Of a stretch of 64,000 bases of DNA, positions 39,801 through 46,900 are shown one piece after another. The notes below the pieces were generated by a model. That model made no database searches and had not been told where the DNA came from. It saw nothing but the letters and a program-made list of their open reading frames with translations. Positions within the stretch are counted from its first letter, which is position 1; every line of letters begins with the position of its first letter. The stretch lies in the NCBI RefSeq assembly GCF_030269925.1, contig NC_085129.1:11647501-11711500 (forward strand), read 5' to 3'. The stretch comes from Bombyx mori (lineage: Eukaryota > Arthropoda > Insecta > Lepidoptera > Bombycidae). The translations under genes were made by a program, and so were the position numbers.

Positions 39801-42800
39801 CATTTTAATGAACCCTTAGAATGTTTAATCTATTTTTTAAATATAAAAAAGAAATTATTATTTCATTGCACCATTTATCGCAACATAGTTGTTAATTAGC
39901 ATTTCCAAACTAAGTGAAAATCGTCCTCGATACGTGATCAAATAAGTGACTCATCGAAATAGACCGGAATCAATGTAATAAATAACCTATTATAACGTAA
40001 CTCGTTACTGCACAACGTTGAGCGTCTCACGTGTGGACACAGCAAGATAACTAAGAGACATTCACTGAAGCCGTAATTCCATTGCGTCCTATCCAAACAG
40101 TCCGAGACAGCTTAGTTAGCATAGAAGGTAATGGACGCCTAAAAGAATCAACCTGTTCAGTGCGTAATTCGTGACGTCAGAATGGAGGTCGCGTCTCGCA
40201 AATTCGAGGTCGATTGTATTTATCACAAAGTTCAGAAACCGTTATTACTCACGTTTGCAGCGATACAGGATATGGTGTTTCCCTATATTACACACCTCAA
40301 CAATACCATAGTCACGATGATTTGCATCAATTTTATCAATGGAAGCAATTGAAATTACGCTGAAATGTATCACGATGGTTGTTTAATATCACGTCAGATA
40401 TATCTCGACGAGAAATAACCACTTTATTTTTATTATTTTTCATCAATTGTCATTTAATGACGCCCAGGCGTGATTATAATTATTTAATTTTATTATACAA
40501 AGGAAATTTCCGGCGCCTATAACTATTAAACTCATTTACATAATTGATTGCTTTTTTTTTATACAAAAACATTTTAAACTTGTGTGTGATAAATCTTATA
40601 AATTCGCCTATAGGTGAATCGAAGATGTGAGATGATAGAATCATACAGTGAAATTATTATTACGTATGCATAGTTGTACACTGACCGCGACCTTGAGCGG
40701 CGTCTAAGATGACACAGAAAGCTCGTAGCACGCTCGTACATTCCAAAGTGAAGAGTTTTATTTACAAACCCAAATTGCAATTTCATTCGTCACCTTAATT
40801 TTCTTAGAGGCGATTGTATAACAACGTGTGTTATTGGTTAATTATTTGAACAAGTTATTAACATTAGAATTGATTGTATTATAATCGGACTGTAAAATGG
40901 TATATTATTATTTTTGTTTGTCGATTTACTGAAGATATGAGCTTTTTTTTACTGAAAACCACGCTCTAATTCGCTCTACTATTGCATACATAGTCAATTA
41001 TATTTTAATAAAATGTAGGTATAGATTTAGATAACCGCAATATCCTTAACATGATGAAATATCTAAAAGAAATCAATTAAAGTAGAAATCTCACTCGGGG
41101 GTATCGACGGAGGCATGCAAGAAAACATAAACGTACCGCTATTAAACAAGATATAACGCCATAATTTCGTTTGATTTGACAAGCCGAAACAATTTAATCA
41201 TTATCTCTGTCGGAAAATTAGTTTTGCTGCTGCCCAGCGAGTTTATTTATTAAACAGAACGGAGTAAAGTTGAGAATCGTAGGGATATCGATATGGACCT
41301 ACGTCCTATTGAATTGAAAATTGTATGGCGCAGGAATTGGCGGTATTCGTCAACGACCGCGGTGGAGCGACGTTGCAAGCCGGTATCGGTGCCGGCTGGG
41401 TGGGCAAGTCACGGCGGTTGGCCCCTCTCCTTTTTGCCTTCAATTTTCAAGACCTAAATTCGTGGATAACGCGAAAATTATGTCCGTTCGGAACTAAGGA
41501 CTTGCTGCTCACGCAAACCGTCTTTGGCTCCACAATTGCGAAAACGCAATTCCTTAATCTTCTAATTTTACGTATAAGATTTTAAATTTCGAATGCTTTA
41601 TTATTGAATTTATCATGAATACTGGACGATGACGTAATCATTAAAAAGTTAATTAGTGAGAAAACACAAGTAGGGTGTACAATTAAAACATTACTTTGTC
41701 GTCGTCAAATTATGTCGTAATTAGCCGGACAATTAAAATCAAAGGTCCATTATAGTAGTAAAAACTGGAGTGGGAAGTGATCTGTTTTTTGTTTCGTTTA
41801 TAGATTAATTTATGAAAATGTAGAAGGGATTCAATAAACTCTATTTTGACAAAATAGGAATATATTTATTTCACGCAATCGCGGAATCACTGTTTTGTAT
41901 TGAGATAACGTTACATCGAAATTTCGTTAAGGACCAATTTAGATTATTTTCCGAACAATAGAATAACAATAGAATAATTTCGGTAGGCAGCGGCTTGGCT
42001 CTGCCCCCGGCATTGCCAAAGTCCATGGGCGACGGTAAGCACTCACCATCAGGTGGGCCGTATGCTCGTATGCCTACAAGGGCAATAAAAAAAAAAGTTT
42101 TTGTAGTTCTTCATTTTCGGCCAATGTAGGAAATTTTTAATCACGCTTTCAATGATCATACCCAAACCCAAAGTTTTGTTTCGTAGTTTATTTTCATGTG
42201 CCTGTTTAACAATGTGGCACGTCTGCTATTAATCGAATCTATGAGCTTTGAGGAAAAGAAGCCTGTGTGAAAATACTCATCGGGAATGAGTGCTTGTCAA
42301 CATGTGTGGGATCATTACGGTAACGGTACCGAGACACGGTAAGACGCATAAGGATGATTAGTAACATTTTAAATATTTTTATAAAACGGATTGCGTATAT
42401 TGTGCACGTAAAAAAATGTACTACAGTTTTGTGCATGTTTTTTCTTAGATCTCTCCTTCGTTCGTAAATATTTATACTATATTTATCATATTAATATGTA
42501 ACAGTAAATGATTATCCGAGAAATATATTTCGAAATTCAAAACGTTGTGACGAAATATTTTTTTACAAAATTTGAATCACATCTTTGCAAAATAAGCAAT
42601 ACCTTCATCTGGTAACTAAATTTAAATTCGTTCTATCAATTTCATTTACTATTATATAATATTGCTCACTCTACATCTGTGACTGTTGTTTGGGGGGTAA
42701 AGTGGACGCCGTTAGAACTATTTGTTTGTAAAAAAATAAACCGCCTTTTAGAATTTCACCAGTTGCGTAAAATAAAATCGAGATAAATTTATTACTGTTC

Positions 42801-45800
42801 CGTAAGGTGGACGCAAATAGCCTTTTTAAATAATTTATGTAGGATTCGAAATTATTTGAAGTTAGTATTTCGAAGAATAGGCCCCAATGTCTAGCAACGA
42901 GAGCGTATAGAGATAATTTTAATTTAACTACCTGAAAATGCTGTCCGTAAACTTTTGTTCTTCGGTGAAACCATTCGGTAAACATATTGAATATGCAATC
43001 TTCTAGGGTCACCCAACTGTTATTACGATATCCAGTGTTCCATACAATTTACAATACATGATACATGACCATTTACCATTGAAATAAACGATTCCCTCAA
43101 AAATTAATGAAAAATATACAATCAAAAAATCAATTTCTAAATTTCACATAACACGTTGTGATTGCGGCGTGTTCTGTCAATTCGATTTTGACGTATGATT
43201 GTATTGACATCGTATAAGATTGAGTTTAAATTTCCTTTCCAGTCAACATTAATTGTGATATGACAATAAAAAAGTTTTTTATTTATGTTTAGTGAATTAA
43301 TCTTAATTAAATTAAAAATATAAATATTTAAGTAGAATCACACAGTACCAACGTCAATATCGACTAAGTCCTTTAACACTTTAACTACCATGTAGGTCAC
43401 CGGTGCCCTACGCGGCGCAATGAAGTAATTATGTCGATTTCTGTTACTAAGCGCCAGGACAGCCTAATTTTTTTTTCCTGTCTAAGCTGGTAGATAGCTT
43501 TGATGAGAGGCTATATTAGTGTAACCTAACAATAAGAAGAGCTCACGGGGCTCAAACCTGATGACATTACTAGCAGTAACCTTAGCAAGGGCAGTGCTTC
43601 GCAGAATCTACCGCCGGATCAGAAACGCGACCCACGGAGAAGATCCGACGAGAAAGCACCGTTCGTGGATCGTGTGGATCCGAAATGACGTGTGCCTAAC
43701 TTCACTTATTTTGTTTGTTAAAGTAAGTTTTAGTCTTTTAAGTCTCTTAGAAATACGATTCATTCTCACTATCTTTGGATTGGTCTTTCCCGGAGTCTAC
43801 TAGATATTCTGGTGCATTCGTAACAGAAATCGATATAATTACTTGATTCAACGGGTTAAGATACTGAAAACCTTAAATTTATCAACACCGACTTTAGACT
43901 ACGAACTTACTTCAGTCTCATTTGTAGCTAATACGAATCTTAATTGTACTGATTACTTATATAATGATGTACAAACATAAAAGGAATATAAAAGGTAAAA
44001 ATTTACAAAAACTTACTGCTTTAGGTACGCCTAATGCTCGATTTGTATCTGCAACCTGTAAACAAAGGCACATCATTAAAAAACGGAGTCAATTTCAGAT
44101 TTCGAACATGTTTTATGGTATCGTGATTACATATCTTTAATAATTCTAGCATTTAGCTTCTAGGCCTGAGGGTGTAGGCACTGGTTTTCGTGACCTAGGT
44201 CTTTAGAACACTTAAATAATTCCGAAACACCTCTATTGAAAATACTAAACTAAACGCAGAGGATTATATCCTTAATCGGCATCGCAATAAATATCATATT
44301 AGTTTGAAAAGATAGGATAAGGTTTTTTGAGTAGTAATTGTGTGTTACAATAATACCTGCCTGTCATAATTCAAATACGATCGCAAGGAACAAGGGAAGG
44401 TCAAATAATGGAAGTATTTTTGAACTTAAAATTTATGATACTGTTTGTTCTTAATTTTTTTTTAAAACTCTAAACAAATATTTTGTTGATCGTAAACTGT
44501 CAACGAATTGTTTGTCTGTAATATGCAATAACATGAGACACTGTAAGTTTTCAATTTCGGAATATTTATAAAACAAAAACAAAACATTATTAGGAGGCTT
44601 TACGCTTACTGTGTATTATAGTGAGGAAAAATTTGAGAAAATTTATCGATAGGTTTTGTACGATCTGAAGCAATCGATGTGTAATAAGCGAGAATTCTCA
44701 GATTGAATAATGGTTCTTTTCAGAGGTAGTGTCAAACAATTATTTCCTCTACCTATTCGTTGGTAGCTTAAAAGGTTATTCCAGCTACACCCTGATGGGT
44801 AAGCGAGCTAACGGGCTCAGCTTGAGAGAATTAGCTAACACTAGCCCTAGCGAGAGCAGTAAAGCAGAATCTACCACCGGATCGGATTCACAACCCACCG
44901 AGAAGATCCGGCGAGAAACTCAGTGAGCCATGTCGGTCGGTGAGTTAGATCGGTCACCGCTCACTCGTCGATTACGACGAAAACTCGACGACGACGGTGA
45001 CCTGTGCTTGAGAGGCCTAAAAGCACCAAGAGTGGATCCGGGGATCTGACAAGGCATGTTTGGAGCTTAAAGCGACGGCGGCTTTACGTTGCCCCGTCGC
45101 CTGGGTCGGATAAGGCAGGAATCTTGGTGTACCATGTAAGACGTATACGCGTCTGCTTTTTTTTTTTTTTATTGCTTAGGTAGGTGGACGAGCTCACAGC
45201 CCACCTGATGTTAAGTGGTTACTGGAACCCATAGACATCCACGACGTAAATGCGCCACCCACCTTGAGATATAAGTTCTAAGGTCTCAAGTATAGTTACA
45301 ACGGCTGCCCCACCCTTCAAACCGAAACGCATTACTGCTTCACGGCAGAAATAGGCAGGGCGGTGGTACCTACCCGCGCGGACTCACAAGAGGTCCTACC
45401 ACCAGTAAAAAGATATTCTGAGATAAAAATAGAAAATTCGAGAAAAAATTGGGTAGGCAATTGAGAGTTCTGCTACTATGGATAGGCTAAAGGAATGTAG
45501 AAGCGTCTGATACTCGAGGTGGCTGGGCTGACTCTCCTTTGACAAATATACTATATTATCTATCACTGCGGAATCCTTCAACTTTATTTCATAGCATAAC
45601 CGTATATGTATTGGTTCTAGTGAATATTTAAAACCAAAATCGTGAAATCGTCGCGGCTTAAAGAACTATACGCTTGATGCATTCGCTCGCATCGCTCAAT
45701 ATACGCATTCGTATATTGAGCGATGCGACTGCGCTGTTGTTTCGAATCCCGCAGACAGGTGCCAAATATTCTATTGAAATACGTTCTTAATAAATGTTCA

Positions 45801-46580
45801 CGAACAACTTCTACGGTGAAAGAATAACATCGTGTAGTATAGGCCATATTTTGAGCCCACACGGGTAGATACCACAATCACCCTGTCTGTTTCTGCCACG
45901 AAGCAGTAATACGCTTCGGTTTGAACGGTGGGGCAACCGTTGTAATATAAAATTGAGACTTGAACTCATAGTTGGATGGCGGCATTTACATTATTGGTGT
46001 CTATGGGCTAACACCAGGTGGGCCGTGAGCTTATCCACCCAACTAATCAATAAAAAAATCAAGCTTCATTCAATCACTTAGCAATTTTATGTACATTATT
46101 AAAAAATATCTCGGTTTGCCGGAATTTGGAAAGAATACTAAATTCAAACTCAATTAAGACTATATCAAATAATAAATTCTAGGTATATTAATATGTAAGG
46201 ACGGTTATAATGCTTAATTACTTGCTACGTTTAGTTAATAGTTTTTAGCATTCTGATTCATACATGAATTGATAACAAGTCCAATTTTTCTGTAGATGTT
46301 AATTAGAAAATATTTACTAAAATATTCCATTACGGAATAAGCAATCGGATATTTTTTTTTTGTCTCGTCATCGTATTCAATAACTATCTGCTAACGAGAC
46401 AGTATGAACCAGGATTTCCGACGGGCAAACACGCTTACACAATCGGAGCACTGTGTTCTCTATGCGTGAAGCCGTCCGATCTGGTATTGTTTGCGCTTAA
46501 TTAACGAATTAACAAAAACTAAATCTAGTGGCAAGAACCCGCTTACGGATCTTGTCTGGGGAGTCAGTCTGCACGCCCAT
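15716..46580 (-). CDS. Secreted four-helix-bundle cytokine candidate (Unpaired-like), spliced, distal start
   Basis: Joined exons are 46580-46547, 24901-24729, 24122-24027, 17856-17701, 16668-16498 and 15877-15716 (792 nt, 263 residues plus TAA). Every junction has GT/AG sites and keeps the frame. Residues 1-12 form a short n-region, about 15-28 are hydrophobic (CAAVCLLLLVGG), and TPQSSA suggests signal cleavage near 35-36. A basic propeptide ends in RQKR at 46-49, a furin-type site. The mature chain has Cys63 and Cys207 (a possible single disulfide), sequons at Asn67 and Asn196, and predicted helices near 79-108, 141-178, 188-215 and 235-262. A proline-rich loop (221-233) precedes the last helix, which ends in LYG. 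Introns within the mature region are all phase 0, as in vertebrate helical cytokine genes. By size and layout it would act outside the cell as a receptor ligand; in insects the matching class is Unpaired, which binds Domeless and drives JAK/STAT. I do not recognise it by direct sequence identity, so the exon model is strong and the function inferred. Another helical secreted protein is possible. Confidence 0.75.
16058..16484 (-). mobile_element. Non-autonomous Helitron-like element in intron 5
   Basis: On the minus strand it starts TCTATATATTAATACGTGAA and ends in CTAG, preceded by a short palindrome relic (agtcgaaattagact). It is a near-full-length relative of 35449-35865. Its 5' end is 12 bp beyond the exon 5 splice donor. 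Confidence 0.7.
16498..16668 (-). CDS. Exon 5: helix B and most of helix C
   Basis: This 171-nt, 57-codon exon is phase 0 at both ends, with acceptor CTTCAG|GGT and donor TCT|GTGAGT. It encodes MYKALKLIVAGLHAFSNG (a strongly amphipathic helix), an NGLNDN turn, and a second helix with the NQT sequon and the second mature cysteine in AVLCYFS. A Helitron-like element ends only 12 bp beyond the donor. Confidence 0.9.
17231..17481 (-). repeat. Bm1-type SINE body in intron 4
   Basis: Minus-strand SINE with the complete body from the attgcttacatgggtggacg region to cctaccaccagta. The ORFs at 17141-17706 on the plus strand cross this copy and are not genes. Confidence 0.9.
17701..17856 (-). CDS. Exon 4: end of helix A, A-B loop, start of helix B
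   Basis: This 156-nt, 52-codon exon is phase 0 at both ends, with acceptor TTTGTTACAG|GCG and donor ATG|GTAAGT. The product runs from ALQLHSFQSFDEL through WVGNEWLRKFSF to the acidic helix-forming EASEEQLESLM. The two tryptophans in the A-B connection and the mixed amphipathic pattern fit a cytokine core. The minus-strand reading frame continues past the donor into intron sequence; that part is not exonic. Confidence 0.88.
18023..18157 (+). repeat. Bm1-type SINE 3' half in intron 3
   Basis: Plus copy running from gagaccttagaacttatatc through cttaacaccaggtgggctgt to aagcaataaaaaaa. It is 5'-truncated. Confidence 0.88.
20291..20355. repeat. Perfect inverted repeat (hairpin)
   Basis: Arms 20300-20321 and 20326-20347 pair perfectly over 22 bp around a 4-nt TAGC loop. 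Five further pairs (CGGCT/AGCCG) form beyond a small internal loop. The sequence matches no repeat family seen in this window. Confidence 0.9.
22193..22303 (-). repeat. Family-B repeat fragment
   Basis: It contains agcccactgagtttctcccc, gatcttctcagtgggtcgcg and tccggtggaagattctacg, and ends in the purine-rich gtaggaaaaaaaa motif common to this family. Confidence 0.75.
23525..23662 (-). repeat. Bm1-type SINE 3' half in intron 3
   Basis: Minus-strand copy from the T-run and gttgcttagatggctggacg to aaggtctcagtatagttac, truncated before the pyrimidine-rich middle. Confidence 0.85.
23890..23995 (-). repeat. tRNA-derived SINE, second family, next to exon 3
   Basis: Reverse copy of the 9127-9245 family: tgcccgatgtgagaatcgga and cccacgaacatcggc reverse to a B-box-like tRNA arm. 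It ends about 30 bp downstream of the exon 3 donor. Confidence 0.6.
24027..24122 (-). CDS. Exon 3: first helix
   Basis: This 96-nt exon is phase 0 at both ends, with acceptor TTTACAG|ACA and donor TTG|GTAAGT. It encodes 32 residues beginning TVNVPDPKTVAPK and ending KYKDTL. The second half is Ala/Lys/Tyr-rich and amphipathic, suitable for helix A. A second AG lies four bases inside the acceptor, but using it would break the frame. Confidence 0.85.
24252..24462. mobile_element. hAT-type MITE in intron 2
   Basis: A 211-bp element with 15-bp terminal inverted repeats (CAGCGGTCGGGGAAC and CTGCGGTCGGGGAAC, 14 of 15 identical) is flanked by perfect 8-bp duplications ACCTAGAG at 24244-24251 and 24463-24470. 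It has no coding capacity. Ends and duplication length are those of hAT transposons. Confidence 0.9.
24729..24901 (-). CDS. Exon 2: signal core, propeptide, furin site
   Basis: The acceptor is a pyrimidine-rich tract ending TTACTTAG and the donor is ACT|GTAAGA. The exon is 173 nt: it completes one split codon and adds 57 (phase 1 in, phase 0 out). It encodes the hydrophobic core CAAVCLLLLVGG, the basic stretch APRRSRSTMQRQKR and the start of the mature chain with LWSNPCDLNNLT. It supplies the first mature cysteine and an NLT sequon whose Thr is the last codon of the exon. Confidence 0.85.
24910..31160. other. Intron 1, proximal part, repeat-poor
   Basis: No recognised SINE, LINE or DNA element in about 6 kb, which is unusual for this window. 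Patches of higher GC occur at 27.05-27.25 and 28.0-28.25 kb. I see no splice-bounded exon. Candidate regulatory DNA between the alternative first exon and exon 2. Confidence 0.35.
31175..31448 (-). CDS. Alternative coding exon 1, Cys-rich N-terminus
   Basis: An ORF from ATG 31448 runs 91 codons plus one base (A) to a donor GTAAGC at 31174. The A joins exon 2's GA to make AGA, in frame with the rest of the gene, for a 343-residue product. An in-frame TGA at 31496-31494 closes the frame upstream, so the start must lie in this exon; ATGs at codons 7 and 30 have better contexts than codon 1. The encoded part has nine cysteines between residues 15 and 73 (including a CCDC cluster) and is followed by a basic SRPYRSS stretch. 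It would place the hydrophobic segment internally, at about 93-115, as a signal-anchor or late leader. A GC-rich, CCAAT-containing promoter-like block lies just upstream. It may be an alternative promoter product, or this exon may be mainly 5' UTR with start codons. Confidence 0.55.
31600..31700 (-). promoter_or_regulatory. Promoter-like block upstream of alternative exon 1
   Basis: In an AT-rich neighbourhood this stretch is GC-rich. It has GC boxes (gggggcggg near 31647 and gggcgg near 31632), an inverted CCAAT at 31624-31628, and a TATAAAG on the minus strand at 31687-31681. It lies 150-250 bases upstream of the ATG at 31448 and faces it. A start site near 31650 would fit the TATA spacing. 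Confidence 0.45.
33705..33830 (-). repeat. Family-B repeat fragment
   Basis: It has gattctgcgaagcactggtc, ttgagccccgagagctcacc and the gctgatatagcctctcaagc end segment. It lacks the gatcttctcagtgggtcgcg half. Confidence 0.7.
35253..35395 (+). repeat. Family-B repeat fragment
   Basis: Plus copy with ctctcgtggctcaaactgga, cagtgcttcgcaggttctatc and aggtccggcgagatactcag. It supplies the C-terminal half of a 121-codon ORF (35069-35434), which I therefore reject as a gene. Confidence 0.8.
35449..35865 (-). mobile_element. Non-autonomous Helitron-like element
   Basis: It is homologous over its whole length to 16058-16484. On the minus strand it begins TCTATATATTAATACGTGAA and ends with the palindrome tagtcgaa-a-ttcgacta a few bases before the terminal CTAG, the expected 3' hairpin of a Helitron. 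It is non-coding. Confidence 0.75.
39027..39376. mobile_element. piggyBac-type MITE with TTAA duplication
   Basis: A 350-bp element lies between TTAA at 39023-39026 and 39377-39380. Long imperfect terminal inverted repeats share ccctacgcagcgcactgaagt and tatgtcgattt; the right end starts CCCTTTAACTG. It has no ORF. Ends and TTAA target are typical of the piggyBac group. Confidence 0.85.
41984..42093 (+). repeat. LINE-like 3' end with A-tail
   Basis: A close copy of 8820-8932: ggcagcggcttggctctgcc, ccatgggcgacggtaagcac and a terminal caagggcaataaaaaaaaaa. Confidence 0.75.
43377..43855. mobile_element. Second piggyBac-type MITE, interrupted by a family-B repeat
   Basis: It is bounded by TTAA at 43373-43376 and 43856-43859, with the same left end (gtaggtcaccggtgccctac) and right end (actagatattctggtgcatt) as 39027-39376. 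It is 129 bp longer because a family-B fragment (about 43535-43670) sits inside, so that insertion is the younger of the two. Confidence 0.8.
43535..43670 (+). repeat. Family-B repeat nested in a MITE
   Basis: It contains gagctcacggggctcaaacc, cagtgcttcgcagaatctac and agaagatccgacgagaaa. An 80-codon ORF starts inside it and is a repeat shadow. Confidence 0.8.
44017..44055 (-). other. Exon-like 39-nt segment of unknown status
   Basis: A strong acceptor (tttgtttacag) and a consensus donor (GTAAGT) bracket 39 bases that are open in one frame (VADTNRALGVPKA). Placed after distal exon 1 it would introduce a TAA, so it is not a coding exon of the cytokine-like gene. It could be a 5' UTR exon, an exon of an unseen gene, or chance. 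Confidence 0.3.
44790..45125 (+). repeat. Longest family-B repeat copy
   Basis: It begins gggtaagcgagctaacgggc, passes through agaatctaccaccggatcgg and agatccggcgagaaactcag, and continues about 200 bp beyond most copies with ggcatgtttggagcttaaag and cgttgccccgtcgcctgggt. A 65-codon ORF across it is not a gene. Confidence 0.75.
45157..45410 (-). repeat. Bm1-type SINE body
   Basis: Near-consensus minus-strand copy with a 17-nt T-run, cctgatgttaagtggttact and gcagggcggtggtacctacc, ending at cctaccaccagta. It lies only about 30 bp after a family-B copy. Confidence 0.92.
45630..46057 (+). repeat. Full-length Bm1-type SINE with tRNA-like head
   Basis: The head has a B-box-like TTTCGAATCCCGC at 45740 and the linker acgttcttaataaatgttca. 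The body then runs from cacacgggtagataccacaa to the ggtgggccgtgagcttatcc block and an A-tail. It shows that the headless copies elsewhere are 5'-truncated forms of the same element. The head holds a perfect 18-bp hairpin (45688-45727). Confidence 0.85.
46547..46580 (-). CDS. Distal coding exon 1 (start of signal peptide)
   Basis: The ATG at 46580-46578 sits in a strong start context (GCGAAATGG, purine at -3 and G at +4). It encodes MGVQTDSPDKI and leaves one base, C, before the donor GTAAGC at 46546. Exon 2 supplies GA, giving CGA (Arg12), and the frame then runs into the hydrophobic core. The result is a conventional N-terminal signal peptide, so I prefer this start for the secreted form. 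A 103-codon ORF in another frame (46875-46564) overlaps this ATG, so the transcript probably begins downstream of 46875. The join to exon 2 spans a 21.6-kb intron and is inferred from phase and protein sense only. Confidence 0.6.
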
Positions 46581-46900
46581 TTCGCCGTTGGCGCTTCCTA
46601 TTCCGGCTATTGTTAAGCGTCCTGTCACAAACAAGCATGCGTACACGCACACATAACAGCTTCGCTAGAATTGATATAGAAATCGACGCACCCATGAGTA
46701 CAGTCGAGCACACAAGTGCACTTTCCGCTGACGCATTTTCGTTTGCGGCGTGTGCGTACAGAGAGCAACACAAAGGCAATTCATCAATGAACTTGACGTA
46801 TCGCTCAGTGAACGAGGACCTTGAGTGAGGTTGTTCGCGGGGCACTAATGTTTGATAGCGAACGATGAACTTCAAGATTCGTTATATTGTTTAGAAGTGA
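46560..46900 (-). promoter_or_regulatory. CpG-rich promoter and 5' UTR region of distal exon 1
   Basis: This is an island of higher GC and CpG, free of recognised repeats, in otherwise AT-rich repeat DNA. It directly precedes the ATG at 46580. No TATA box is evident, and the start site cannot be fixed. Facing it on the plus strand is an initiator-like TCAGTG near 46806. The whole block could be core promoter plus 5' UTR. Confidence 0.4.

Larger units (their letters stand above)
31700..46540. other. Intron between the two first exons
   Basis: Mostly AT-rich with scattered repeats, annotated separately. Relics of Bm1 SINEs lie near 33.54-33.65 and 36.17-36.30 kb. Repeat-free, slightly CpG-rich spots occur at 34.28-34.62, 37.7-38.3 and 41.33-41.50 kb. 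A 39-nt exon-like sequence at 44.0 kb does not fit the coding frame. Confidence 0.4.

Noticed and set aside
41325..41585. 86-codon plus-strand ORF in a GC-rich patch
   Set aside because: It has an early glycine-rich part but no domain, promoter or splice support; the patch may be regulatory instead.
46564..46875. 103-codon minus-strand ORF in the distal promoter region
   Set aside because: It has no family resemblance and overlaps the preferred ATG in another frame. A shorter ATG at 46580 with a donor and matching phase explains the region better; at most it is an upstream ORF.
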